From positions 496,001 to 560,000 of the forward strand of contig JAEUKI010000062.1 in NCBI GenBank assembly GCA_016793325.1: 64,000 nucleotides of DNA, read 5' to 3'. Shown here one piece after another: positions 1 through 7,693 of this stretch. This DNA is from Myxococcales bacterium. Lineage in GTDB: Bacteria; Myxococcota_A; Polyangia; Polyangiales; Ga0077539. Numbering within the stretch: the first letter of the stretch is position 1; each line of letters starts with the position of its first letter. The position numbers and the translations under genes were made by a program. The notes beneath the pieces are model-generated. The model was given only the letters and a program-made list of their open reading frames with translations, made no database searches and was not told the DNA's origin.

Positions 1-280
1 GTTGCTCGTCGGTCGCGTCCGTTCCCTCGACGCGCCACGCGACGATGCCCTTCAGGCGCAGCGGTTCGCCCAAGTCGGGGACCGAGAGCTCGAAGACGAA
101 CGACGTTCCGACGGGGAGGGGTTTGGCGGTCGCGATGAACGTCCCGCCCTTCGAGATGTTTCGCGTGTAGTCCGCGAAGAAGCTGTTCACGCGCTTGTAC
201 TCGACGCGGAGCGCGATCGGAATGCGCCCGCCATCGCGGCGCTCGGTCGGATCGGGTTCGCTCCTCGTGTCGTCGGTCAT
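1..280 (-). CDS. PilZ domain protein (partial, runs off left edge)
   Basis: Reading the minus strand from the ATG at 280 gives about 93 residues of an open frame that continues beyond the window edge. After a short charged leader it runs RIPIALRVEYKRVNSFF, then TRNISKGGTFI, then a hydrophobic stretch ending LRLKGIVAWRV. This is the conserved core of PilZ domains of the myxobacterial gliding-associated type: an N-terminal arginine, the N-S-xxG turn, and a closing beta strand with a tryptophan. PilZ domains usually bind cyclic di-GMP, with ligands in an RxxxR motif plus (D/N)xSxxG. Here the second motif is clear (NISKGG), but the first is only a single arginine within RIPIALR. Nucleotide binding is therefore not assured. 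It is divergent from the ECF sigma gene. The C-terminus cannot be judged. Confidence 0.8.
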   Translation of the reverse strand, partial: MTDDTRSEPDPTERRDGGRIPIALRVEYKRVNSFFADYTRNISKGGTFIATAKPLPVGTSFVFELSVPDLGEPLRLKGIVAWRVEGTDATDEQ

Positions 281-563
281 CGTGTGTCGATCACCGGCAC
301 CGTAAGGGTCAGGTCCGAGCCGCGTCAATTGAATGTCCAGCCGGCGCGGACTGTCCCTCCACGTTTCGCCCAAGGAACAGTGAAGTGTTGTTGTTGAAAC
401 CAGCACGATGGAGTACGGTCCCGCGCAATCGATCGAGAGGTGCCGCAGTTTTCCGCGGCCTTCTGTTCGAGGGTCGACCAACCTGCTGCCTGCTAGCGGC
501 CGGCCGGCCGTGCGACGAACGCGCGCCCGTGCGCTGCGGCTTCCAGGGGCAAAAGCCGCGCGC

Positions 564-1175
564 ATGACTGACACCGACGCATCGCTTCTCGAGCTGGCCC
601 GCGGGGGCGACCGCGCCGCGTTCGGCAAGCTCGTGCGCAAGCACCACGCTAGAGTTTTCAGGCTCGCGCTGCACCTCACGGGCAGCCGAGGCGAAGCGGA
701 CGACGTGACGCAAGAGACCTTCGTGCGCGCGTGGAAGGCGATCGATCGCTTCGACGGACGCGCGGAGCTCTTCACGTGGCTCTATCGCATCTGCGTGAAC
801 GTCGCGTTGAACCTCCGCCGCTCTCGCAAGCGCGAGACAGCGGACATCAACGACCCGCGCATCCCAGAGCCGGTGGCCGACGGCGTCGGCGCGGACCCGC
901 ACAACACCGCGGCCAACGCGCAGGCCTATCGAGCGCTCGCGACGGCGATGGACGGGCTCAGCGAGTCGCTTCGGACGACGCTCGTGCTCGCGTGCGTCGA
1001 GCAGGTTCCGTACGCGGACATCGCAGAGGCCCTCGGTTGCAGCGAAGGCACTGTCGCGTGGCGCGTGCACGAGGCGCGGCGCAAACTGAGGGACGCGCTC
1101 GGAGACGATTGGTTGGCAGCAATGGACGCACAAGCGACGGCAGAGCCGAAGAAGGGAGGTTCTCGTGGACGATAA
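564..1175 (+). CDS. ECF-family RNA polymerase sigma factor
   Basis: A 203-residue protein of the usual ECF size. Region 2 spans about residues 20-90: FRLALHLTGSRGEADDVTQE is region 2.1/2.2, followed by TFVRAWKAIDRFDG and LFTWLYRICVNVALN (region 2.3/2.4). Region 4 lies at about 120-185 and includes LSESLRTTLVLACVEQVPY and an HTH, IAEALGCSEGTVAWRVHEAR. The chosen ATG at 564 gives a canonical N-terminus; upstream in-frame starts add a basic, non-homologous leader. The stop lies 11 bases inside the next gene, which encodes a membrane-anchored anti-sigma-like protein, so the two are probably translationally coupled and functionally paired. The upstream 284 bases should hold its promoter; a GGAAC at about 375-379 resembles an ECF -35, but no convincing -10 accompanies it. 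Target genes are unknown. Confidence 0.93.
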   Translation: MTDTDASLLELARGGDRAAFGKLVRKHHARVFRLALHLTGSRGEADDVTQETFVRAWKAIDRFDGRAELFTWLYRICVNVALNLRRSRKRETADINDPRIPEPVADGVGADPHNTAANAQAYRALATAMDGLSESLRTTLVLACVEQVPYADIAEALGCSEGTVAWRVHEARRKLRDALGDDWLAAMDAQATAEPKKGGSRGR

Positions 1176-3105
1176 GCGCAAGCGGGAGCTCTCGGCGGCG
1201 GTCGATCGAGGACCGACCGATGCCGCGACGCAGAAGCTCGTCGCGAAAGACCCCCAAGCCAAAGCGTATTTCGACGGTCTACTTACGGTCGACCGCGCGC
1301 TCCGCGCGTGGCCGGCGAGAGAGCCGAGCGCTGTCGACTCGTTCGTCGACAGTGTGTTGGCGCGGCTCGATGAGCCGTCGAGCAGTGATTTCGACCCGCT
1401 GTCCGCGCCGTTTGCGGACGAGCGAGAGCTAGAGACCCCACCCCGTCATCACTCGGAGCAGCAGGCGATGTCGCAGTCGAACGATCAGGACAACGAGGAC
1501 GATCTCGAAGGGCTCGCAGCCCTCATGCGCCCGAGCCGCACGGGCTCGTCCGCGAGCGTCCCCCCGCCGCCCGTATCGGTGCGGCCGGGTCCGGCGCTCA
1601 CGGATGACGCCATGGACGAGAGCTCGGGCATCGTCGACATCAAGCACCTCGCGTCCATCGCGAAGCGCGCGTCGATTCCCCCGGCCACCGAGTCCGAGGC
1701 GAAGCCCGAAGCGAAGGCCGACGCCCCGAGCGAAGAGAAGCCTGCGGAGGCGAAGGCTGACGCGAAGAAGAGCGACGACAAAGACGCCAAGGACAGCGCG
1801 AAGAAGAGCGATGCCAAGGCCGAGTCGAAGGGCTCCGCGGACAGCGCGAAGAAGGGCTCTTCGGACGGCGCGAAGAAGGCCGACAAGGCCGAAGCGGGCG
1901 CGAAGAAGAGCAGCGACGCGAGCGAGAAGAAGATTCTTCAGGCTGTTCCTGCGGCGAGCGCGTCGGAGTCGAGCGAGTCGAAGAAGGGCACGAGCCCGGT
2001 CGTGTGGATCGGCGTGATCGGGATCGCCGCGGCGGGCGCGTTCTTCGTCGGCCGCCAGGGCAATCAGAGCGCGCCTTCGGTCAACGCAGAGCAAGCGCCG
2101 CAGTCGGCGAACGCCGCGACTCCGACGGGTTCGTCGCAGTCCGCCGCGCCATCTGCGCCGTCGGGTTCGTCCGCGGTCGCCGCGCCGGTTGCGGCCAACG
2201 CTCCCGCCGCGCAACCCGCGGCGCCTTCGCAGCCCGAAACGCCGACGCAGCCGGCCGCTGCGCCTCCCCCTGTGGATCTCGGCTCGGCCACCGGTGCGAC
2301 GCAACCCACGCCAACCGCGGCTCCCTCGACAGGGAGCGCTGCGATCGGCGGCGCGCTCGGCGCGACTGGAAGCGGTGCACAGGGCTCGCCTGCGGAGTCC
2401 GAGGCCGCCAACGAGCGCAGCGCGCGTCGTGCTCCATCGGGCGCGTCTGCGGGCAGCGGTGGCGGAGCGCGCGACAACAGCGTGCAAGAGCAGCGCGCGC
2501 AGGCTGCGGCCGAGCCCGCGCGTCCGCCGGGAAACGCGGCCGCGTCGCCGACGACCACAACCACGCGCACGACGACCGCTGCGTCTGCGAGCACGACCGC
2601 TCCGACGACGACTGCGTCCACGACGCCGACGGCGCCCGCGGGTCGCGGAAGCTCGACGGCCACGGGCAGCGCTGCGAGCGAAGGCGCTCCTGCAGCGGGC
2701 GCTGGAGGCACGGGCGCTCGTCCGCGCTCGGTCGAGGAGCTCATGCGCGCTGCGACGGGCGCGGATCGCGCGGAGGCGCAGCAGCGACAGAATCAGCAAG
2801 TTGCTGCGGCGCAGACTGCGGCGCTCCCGGCGCAGCTCACGACGACGATGGTTCGAAGCACGATGTCGCCGTTCAACTCGCAGGTTCGTGCGTGCGCGCA
2901 GGGACAGACGGGTTCGGCCACGGCGGTGATCACGGTGAGCGGCGATGGCTCGGTGCAAAACGTGGTCGTCTCGAGCCCGTGGGGCTCGGGTCCCAACGAG
3001 TGCATCTCGAACCGCCTGCGAACGGCGCGGTTTCCTGCGGTGCAGCGCGCGACCTCGCGCGTGGTGGTCCCGTTCCAAGTGAACCCGTCGCAGCCGGGCG
3101 GCTGA
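1165..3105 (+). CDS. Membrane anti-sigma-like protein with AgmX/PglI-type C-terminal domain
   Basis: A 646-residue protein starting at GTG 1165 behind a strong Shine-Dalgarno (GGGAGG, about 1154-1159). Residues 1-70 (KRELSAAVDRG, then AKAYFDGLLTVDRALRAW) follow the layout of anti-sigma zinc-binding domains, but the histidine and cysteine ligands are absent. Residues about 175-262 are a lysine/alanine/serine/aspartate repeat segment like histone H1. One membrane helix lies at about 279-297 (VVWIGVIGIAAAGAFFVG). A long Ala/Pro/Ser/Thr region follows, and the last 85 residues form an AgmX/PglI or TonB-like domain (STMSPFNSQVRACAQG to VVVPFQVNP). The expected topology is cytoplasmic head, single span, periplasmic tail. 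I infer that it holds the ECF factor and senses a periplasmic or outer-membrane state; this is not shown by the sequence alone. Confidence 0.82.
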   Translation: MDDKRKRELSAAVDRGPTDAATQKLVAKDPQAKAYFDGLLTVDRALRAWPAREPSAVDSFVDSVLARLDEPSSSDFDPLSAPFADERELETPPRHHSEQQAMSQSNDQDNEDDLEGLAALMRPSRTGSSASVPPPPVSVRPGPALTDDAMDESSGIVDIKHLASIAKRASIPPATESEAKPEAKADAPSEEKPAEAKADAKKSDDKDAKDSAKKSDAKAESKGSADSAKKGSSDGAKKADKAEAGAKKSSDASEKKILQAVPAASASESSESKKGTSPVVWIGVIGIAAAGAFFVGRQGNQSAPSVNAEQAPQSANAATPTGSSQSAAPSAPSGSSAVAAPVAANAPAAQPAAPSQPETPTQPAAAPPPVDLGSATGATQPTPTAAPSTGSAAIGGALGATGSGAQGSPAESEAANERSARRAPSGASAGSGGGARDNSVQEQRAQAAAEPARPPGNAAASPTTTTTRTTTAASASTTAPTTTASTTPTAPAGRGSSTATGSAASEGAPAAGAGGTGARPRSVEELMRAATGADRAEAQQRQNQQVAAAQTAALPAQLTTTMVRSTMSPFNSQVRACAQGQTGSATAVITVSGDGSVQNVVVSSPWGSGPNECISNRLRTARFPAVQRATSRVVVPFQVNPSQPGG

Positions 3106-3110
3106 TTCGC

Positions 3111-3127
3111 GCCGCGAAATTCGCGGC
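3111..3127 (+). terminator. GC-rich hairpin after the anti-sigma gene
   Basis: GCCGCG, loop AAATT, CGCGGC begins 6 bases after the stop of the anti-sigma gene and just before the promoter of the next gene. No T-tract follows, so it is a weak candidate for a transcription end or insulating hairpin. Confidence 0.35.
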
Positions 3128-3139
3128 ACAAAGGCGGGG

Positions 3140-3169
3140 TTGACTGTGGTGGGGTGCGGGAGGTAAATT
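3140..3169 (+). promoter_or_regulatory. Sigma-70-type promoter of the 44-residue gene
   Basis: TTGACT (3140-3145) and TAAATT (3164-3169) are separated by 18 bases. They match the housekeeping consensus at 5 of 6 and 4 of 6 positions. Transcription would start near 3176, giving a leader of about 25 bases that contains the Shine-Dalgarno AGGAG at 3187-3191. Confidence 0.6.
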
Positions 3170-3200
3170 CCGCGCCCCTCGATTTATAGGAGTTTCGTCG

Positions 3201-3335
3201 ATGGTTTCGTCTACGCAGCAGTCCAGCCGCATCCGCCGTCGCAAGGCCGGCAAGAATGGCAAGCGCAACAAGCGCGAGCGTCGCGCCAAGGGGACGCCGG
3301 CGTTTCCGATTCACGTCGAAGAGAAGAAGGCGTGA
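3201..3335 (+). CDS. Small highly basic protein, 44 residues
   Basis: The ATG at 3201 follows AGGAG by 9 bases and a good promoter. The product starts MVSSTQQSSRIRRRKAGKNG and ends PAFPIHVEEKKA. About a third of its residues are Lys or Arg, and it has no hydrophobic segment. The first half resembles the basic tails of nucleic-acid-binding proteins. The pattern of a basic body followed by a PxFPIH-like end seems to recur in small myxobacterial hypothetical proteins, but that is from memory and needs a search. The strong expression signals suggest an abundant product, perhaps ribosome- or nucleoid-associated; this is inference. It is isolated between the ECF pair and a convergent pyrophosphorylase gene. 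Confidence 0.75.
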   Translation: MVSSTQQSSRIRRRKAGKNGKRNKRERRAKGTPAFPIHVEEKKA

Positions 3336-3419
3336 GCGTCGAGGGCTGGTCTCTCGATCGCTCCGTCTGAATTTCTCGAACGTCTAGAGCTCGGCGACGC
3401 AGTCGTGCTCGCGTGTGGG

Positions 3420-3462
3420 GTCACGCTCGATGATCTCTCGCATCACGTGATGCGAGCGTGAC
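3420..3462. repeat. Nested inverted repeats between convergent genes
   Basis: Outer arms GTCACGCTCG (3420-3429) and CGAGCGTGAC (3453-3462) match over 10 bases. Inside and overlapping the right arm is a perfect 20-base palindrome (3437-3456) centred on CATCACGTGATG. The two foldings compete for 3453-3456. The position between two converging genes suits a bidirectional terminator, but there is no T-tract on either strand. A dimeric DNA-binding site is the alternative. Confidence 0.5.
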
Positions 3463-3474
3463 GCTTTGCGCGGG

Positions 3475-4581
3475 TCAGAGCTCGAGGCCCATGCGCTCGT
3501 GGAGCACGGCTTCGAACTCCGCGCGGCTCTGCTCGAGATCGACGACGTCTTTCACGGGCAGAAAGCGGCTCTCGCGGCCTTCGCGGGGGACGACGACGTA
3601 GCGGCTCGGGTGCCACCACGTCATCTCGCCGACGAGGCGCTCGAGCTGGATCGCTTCGCGGCCCTCGACGGTCTTCTTCGCGACGCACCAAGTCCAGCGG
3701 CGCTCTTCGAGCGCGAGCGCGTCGACGTCGATCCACAGCGTGTTCGTGTTGAACGTCGGGATCGCGTCGTGAGGAAAATCCTTGGGCAAACGAAACGCCT
3801 CGCAGAGCTTCACTTGTCCCTTGTGCAGCGCAGCGACGCCGCCCTTGTCGCCCGGGCGCTTGGGGACGAGCTCGGCGGTGACCGCTCCGCCGAGCGTGCG
3901 ATGCAGCGCGAAGAGCGCGGGGTCGACGGTGGCGCCGAGGTTGTCGACGTTCATCACGAGCACGGTCTGAACGCCTTTTTTCTTCCAGCGCGCGATCGCG
4001 CCCGAACACTGGAGCGCCTCGGGGAGATCGCCGTGGCCCGTCGCGTACGGCGAAGGGCGCCCTGTGTCGTCGAGGAAGAGCGAGCCGTTTCGTTCGAGTC
4101 GCAACGACGCGAACTGCGGCGCGAGGTGGTGTTGAACGCCTTCGCGAACGAGCGCCTTCGACAGCTGATCGTGCGTGGCGAACGACGTCATGAACGTCAC
4201 GTCGATCCCCGGGTGTCGCTCGATGTCCGCGAGCTTCACGTCGAGGAACCGCACGCTCGTGTCTTCGCCGAGCTTGGCGAGCGCCTTCACGACGCCGCCG
4301 AATCGCGTGGCCATTCCGCCAGCGAGGATTACGACCGCGAGCTCGCCGCGCTCGATCCATCGTCGGCCCTGCGCTTCGAGCGCGCGATGCTCGTCGGTGT
4401 CTCGCGCGTGCGCGGGGACGATCGCGCTGTCGGGCGCAGGCGTGATGGGGTCGACGATCGCGTGCAGCGAGTCGAGGTCCTTGGTCGCGGCGAGCTTTTC
4501 GCGGAGCGCTTCGAACGGGATGCGATCGAAGTGAAATCGGTCGAGCAGCGCGCGTAGATCTGCGGGAATGGCGTCGAGCAT
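3475..4581 (-). CDS. UTP--sugar-1-phosphate uridylyltransferase (UDPGP family)
   Basis: A 368-residue protein that probably makes UDP-glucose or UDP-N-acetylhexosamine from UTP and a sugar-1-phosphate in the cytoplasm. The nucleotide-binding loop LAGGMATRFGGVVKAL lies at about residues 85-100. This is the UDPGP-family signature, with the GG at the start and a lysine at the end. Downstream come FMTSFATHD, YATGHGDLPEAL and VLVMNVDNLGA, which match uridine- and metal-binding motifs in order, then FNTNTLWID. It is shorter than eukaryotic UDPGP enzymes (about 500 residues), fitting the compact bacterial type. The ATG at 4581 gives a clean N-terminus. If the product is UDP-glucose, it would feed the UDP-glucose dehydrogenase encoded at 39705-41018. 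Exact sugar specificity cannot be read from the sequence. Confidence 0.85.
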   Translation of the reverse strand: MLDAIPADLRALLDRFHFDRIPFEALREKLAATKDLDSLHAIVDPITPAPDSAIVPAHARDTDEHRALEAQGRRWIERGELAVVILAGGMATRFGGVVKALAKLGEDTSVRFLDVKLADIERHPGIDVTFMTSFATHDQLSKALVREGVQHHLAPQFASLRLERNGSLFLDDTGRPSPYATGHGDLPEALQCSGAIARWKKKGVQTVLVMNVDNLGATVDPALFALHRTLGGAVTAELVPKRPGDKGGVAALHKGQVKLCEAFRLPKDFPHDAIPTFNTNTLWIDVDALALEERRWTWCVAKKTVEGREAIQLERLVGEMTWWHPSRYVVVPREGRESRFLPVKDVVDLEQSRAEFEAVLHERMGLEL

Positions 4582-4686
4582 GGGTGTCGTCGTTGGTGAG
4601 TCTGTGGCCTGCGGTCACGAGATCGTTCGACGCGCCGAAGGCAGCGGTGCGAACGGTCGGCGGATGGTACCTTCGACCTTCGGTTC

Positions 4687-5283
4687 ATGGCTGCGACGTT
4701 TCTTGCGGCGCTCTCGGTGGCGGGTCGGCGGTGCACCGTGGTGGGCGGGGACGAAGAAACTGCGCGCCGCGCGCGGGCGCTCGCGGACGAGGGCGCGTCG
4801 GTCCTCGTGCGTTGGCACGAACGAACGCCGGTCTTGACGTCCCTCGAGGACGCTGGGTTCGCGGTCGAGCTCGGGCCGATCGACGCCGAGGTCATCATCA
4901 ACGGCTCGTTTCTCACGGTCCTCGCGCCGCAGGATCGGGCGCTCGCCGAGGCGCTCTTCCGGGTGGCCGATCGGAGCGCGCGACTTTTGTGCGCGGTGGA
5001 TCAGCCGGAGCACTGCACGTTCGCGCACGTGGCGATCGCGCGCGCGGGCCCGGTGCGCGTGGGGATCTCGACGGGGGGCGAGGCGCCGCTGCTCGCGCGA
5101 CGGATGCGCGAGTCGCTCGAGCGCGCGTTTTCGCCGGAGTTTTCTGCGTACGCGCGCGAGGTCGCCCGCGTTCGCATGGCGTCCGCCCCGGGAACGCGGC
5201 ACGCAGCGACCGCACCCTTGCTCGAAGGCTTCGAACTCGCGGTGTCGATCAAGATTCCGCCGGACCGCGGAGCGGACGAATAA
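4687..5283 (+). CDS. Precorrin-2 dehydrogenase / siroheme synthase N-terminal-type protein
   Basis: A 198-residue protein of the Met8/CysG-N family, which oxidises precorrin-2 with NAD+ in siroheme synthesis and may also insert iron. The Rossmann loop CTVVGGDEETARRARALADEG (about 17-37) matches the family GGGxxAxRKxxxL pattern, though the first glycine position reads V. VIINGSFLTVLAPQD and LLCAVDQPEHCTFAHVA match the VNAVDxPxxCxF signature. GPVRVGISTGGEAPLLARR corresponds to the region before the helical domain. It is monocistronic: divergent from the pyrophosphorylase gene with 105 bases between them, and followed after 51 bases by a TonB-like gene. A TACCTT hexamer at 4668-4673 could be its -10. 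The loss of the canonical glycine leaves some doubt about activity. Confidence 0.75.
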   Translation: MAATFLAALSVAGRRCTVVGGDEETARRARALADEGASVLVRWHERTPVLTSLEDAGFAVELGPIDAEVIINGSFLTVLAPQDRALAEALFRVADRSARLLCAVDQPEHCTFAHVAIARAGPVRVGISTGGEAPLLARRMRESLERAFSPEFSAYAREVARVRMASAPGTRHAATAPLLEGFELAVSIKIPPDRGADE

Positions 5284-5334
5284 ATCGTCGGCGCCGTGAT
5301 TTTTTGCGGGCGAAATTGCCGCGCGGCCGTCGCG

Positions 5335-6960
5335 ATGGTAAGCCGTTTGGTGATGCGGCGCGCCGGTGCGAACGCAACGCTCGGATTCGTCGCCGCCTCG
5401 CTGTGGTTTCACGGCGCGGCTGCGGTCGTCGTCGGAGTGATGCCCAAGGTACGAAGCGCGACCCTCGCGGTCGAAGCGCCGCGTCCCGTAACGGCGCCGG
5501 GCGTCGAGATGGAGCTCGTTCCGACGCCGACGCCAGCGCCAACAGAGACGGGCGACGCGGGGGCTGCGCAGACGACGCCCGAGACCGCCGAGCAACGCGC
5601 CGAGCGCGAACGCGAGCGACGCCGCGAGCTCGAGCGCGAACTCGAGCGCGAACGCGAACGGGAGCGAGAGCGAGAGCGAACGCGCTTTGCGACGCCGGTT
5701 CTCGTGCAAGCTCCGCCGCCGCCACCGCCGCAACAGGCGCTGGGTCGCCAGTCGGTTCAGCAAGCGCAGTCGAACGATCAGGCCGCGAGCGATGCGCGGT
5801 TTCTCGCAGAGCGAAACAACAACGTCGCCGAAGAGACCGTCGCGGCCGTGCGCGGCACGCAAGAGGACCAGAGCAACCCGCAGCACGCGGCGACGCAGCA
5901 GCGCGCGCCGGGGCAGGGCGCGGGCGCCGAGGACGTTCACGATGGGCGTCGCAATCGGCAGGGAGAATTGCTCGCGCAAGTCGAGCAGCACGTCGGCGGG
6001 CGTCGCGCGGCGACCGCGTCGAGCGGGGCTGCTCCGGCGAACGCGAGCAACGCGACGACCGCGCAAGGCGGGACCGCCGCGGGCGCGAGCGGAGCGGCGG
6101 GCGCTGCGCAGACCGCGCCGAGCGGGGAGCCCTCGAGCAATCGCGTCTTCGCGGCGAGCGAAGGCGTGTGGGGGCAGTTTGCGCTCACGCCGCAACAGCG
6201 AACGGGGATCGCTGCGCGCCCTGCGCAAGGCGCGATCGGGCAGGGCGGCCAGAGCGGGCAAAACGGCTCGGGCGGAAGCGGCGGAGGGATCCGCGCGCAG
6301 GTCGCGGGCCGCGGCGCAGATGGCGTTGTCGCTGCGTTTTCGCCGGCGTCAGCGGACTATGCGCGCGCGTTCGGGAGCCAGGTCGAGCAAGAGCGGCGCC
6401 TCGCGCGAGAGCGACGAACGGAGGCGCGCGGCGAGAGTCCGACCGAGAGCTGGCAGCAGCTTCGGCAGGGGATGGAGAACTACGTTCAGTCCGTGCGCGT
6501 CGGAAATCAAACGGCGCTGCGCACGGCGGCCTCGCCGTTCGCGACGTACCTCTCGAACATGCACCATCGAATCCACCGCTTGTTCGCCGATGGATTTCTC
6601 GCTGGGCTCGAGGCGGGCTCCTCGGACAACCCGCTCAACGACATGAACTTGCACAGCACCGTCGAGATCGTCCTCGAGCGAGACGGTCGCGTGTCGAGGA
6701 TCGGGATCGTTCGATCGAGCGGGAGCACGATGTTCGACGTCGCGTCGATGAACTCGGTCCGTCGCAGCGCGCCCTTCGGCGACGCGCCCGAGGCGATCCG
6801 ATCCGCCGACGGAAAGGTCTATATCCACTGGGGCTTCTATCGAAACGAGCGCCAGTGCGGGACGTTCAACGCCGAGCCTTTTGTGCTCTCGGGACCGACG
6901 GCCTCGGGCGGCCGCGAGCGCACGACGATCATCGCGCCCCGCGCCGGCAGCGATCGATAG
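5335..6960 (+). CDS. TonB-like envelope protein with long charged and low-complexity stalk
   Basis: About 541 residues from ATG 5335; an earlier in-frame GTG at 5296 is possible. An N-terminal hydrophobic segment (about residues 11-35) anchors it in the inner membrane. It is followed by a Pro/Thr region, a run of alternating Glu/Arg (about residues 88-117) likely to form a stiff single helix, a Gln/Ala/Gly-rich stretch, and a C-terminal domain from about residue 390. The end contains LHSTVEIVLERDGRVSRIGI, then VASMNSVRRSAPFGDAPEAI and VYIHWGFYRN. This pattern (beta strand with xxDGxV, then hydrophobic, then AxxxxxPF) is that of TonB family C-termini. I infer energy coupling or periplasmic bridging to the outer membrane. 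No ExbB/ExbD genes are nearby. Confidence 0.75.
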   Translation: MVSRLVMRRAGANATLGFVAASLWFHGAAAVVVGVMPKVRSATLAVEAPRPVTAPGVEMELVPTPTPAPTETGDAGAAQTTPETAEQRAERERERRRELERELERERERERERERTRFATPVLVQAPPPPPPQQALGRQSVQQAQSNDQAASDARFLAERNNNVAEETVAAVRGTQEDQSNPQHAATQQRAPGQGAGAEDVHDGRRNRQGELLAQVEQHVGGRRAATASSGAAPANASNATTAQGGTAAGASGAAGAAQTAPSGEPSSNRVFAASEGVWGQFALTPQQRTGIAARPAQGAIGQGGQSGQNGSGGSGGGIRAQVAGRGADGVVAAFSPASADYARAFGSQVEQERRLARERRTEARGESPTESWQQLRQGMENYVQSVRVGNQTALRTAASPFATYLSNMHHRIHRLFADGFLAGLEAGSSDNPLNDMNLHSTVEIVLERDGRVSRIGIVRSSGSTMFDVASMNSVRRSAPFGDAPEAIRSADGKVYIHWGFYRNERQCGTFNAEPFVLSGPTASGGRERTTIIAPRAGSDR

Positions 6961-7030
6961 CGCTGACCGCCGATCGTTTTCACCCTGCGACTTTCCCGCG
7001 ATCGCGCGAGGTCGGATCTGGTGGACGCAG

Positions 7031-7693
7031 CTACGCGGTCGACGCGCGCGGCGCCGCCCCGTCGCGTCGAAGCAGGTAGCGGAGGTTGGCGAAGTTGACG
7101 AGCGCGTGGGCGACGAGCGGCGCGAGGATCTCGCCGGTGCAGAGAAAGAGCAGGCCGAACACGAGCCCCATGCTCGCGGCCATGAGCGTCCACGGGACGA
7201 GCTTGCGGTTCCACGGGACGTGGAGCGCGCCGAAGAGCGCGGTCGTCAGGAGCAACCCTTGGGCGACTCCTCCGTGCGCGACGAGCCCCGCTTGGACTGC
7301 GCCGCGAAAGAGCAGCTCTTCGCCGAGCGCCGAGGCGAACGCGAGCCACGGGATCGCGTTGGCTTCGAGCCCGGTGAGCCCGTGCTTGAGCTCGCCTTCG
7401 AGCGCGCGTCCCCAACGAAACGATCGCGAGATCCACTGTGTGACCGCCACCGCGACGAGGCCCACCACCGCGCCGAGCGCGAGCGAGACCGGGATCGAGA
7501 CGAGCCGAGAGCCGCCGAGCGTTCGGTCGAGGTGCCACGCGCTTCGTCCGGTGAGCGCGCAGCCGACCATCGCCACCGTCGCGAGCGCTCCGTAGATCGC
7601 CACCGTCGCGGCGACGCGCGATCGATGGTCGCGCCTGCGGGGACCGAGCAGCGGTCCTCGGGCGCGCGTCGACGGCGGGGTGCGGTGATCCAT
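7031..7693 (-). CDS. CPBP (CAAX/Rce1-like) intramembrane glutamic protease
   Basis: A 220-residue, multi-span membrane protein. After a basic N-terminus there are hydrophobic segments at about residues 30-50 and 65-85, then the catalytic core. Motif 1, ALGEELLFRGAVQAGL (about 122-137), contains the EExxxR signature; motif 2, ALFGALHVPWN, supplies the FxxxH histidine; motif 3 is APLVAHALVNFANL. These are the hallmark residues of the CPBP/ABI family. Some members (myxosortases) cleave MYXO-CTERM tails, and this window encodes such substrates at 28193 and 60918. A link is possible but not shown, because the family is large. The gene is divergent from the HD-GYP regulator and convergent with the TonB-like gene. 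Confidence 0.88.
   Translation of the reverse strand: MDHRTPPSTRARGPLLGPRRRDHRSRVAATVAIYGALATVAMVGCALTGRSAWHLDRTLGGSRLVSIPVSLALGAVVGLVAVAVTQWISRSFRWGRALEGELKHGLTGLEANAIPWLAFASALGEELLFRGAVQAGLVAHGGVAQGLLLTTALFGALHVPWNRKLVPWTLMAASMGLVFGLLFLCTGEILAPLVAHALVNFANLRYLLRRDGAAPRASTA

Noticed and set aside
362..440. GGAAC and TGAAAC as an autoregulated ECF promoter before the sigma gene
   Set aside because: The -35-like elements have no convincing -10 at 16-17 bases, so I do not call a promoter.
1429..3129. Minus-strand frame opposite the anti-sigma gene
   Set aside because: It is extremely Arg-rich, which is the expected complement of Ala/Ser/Pro-rich codons; there is no family match.
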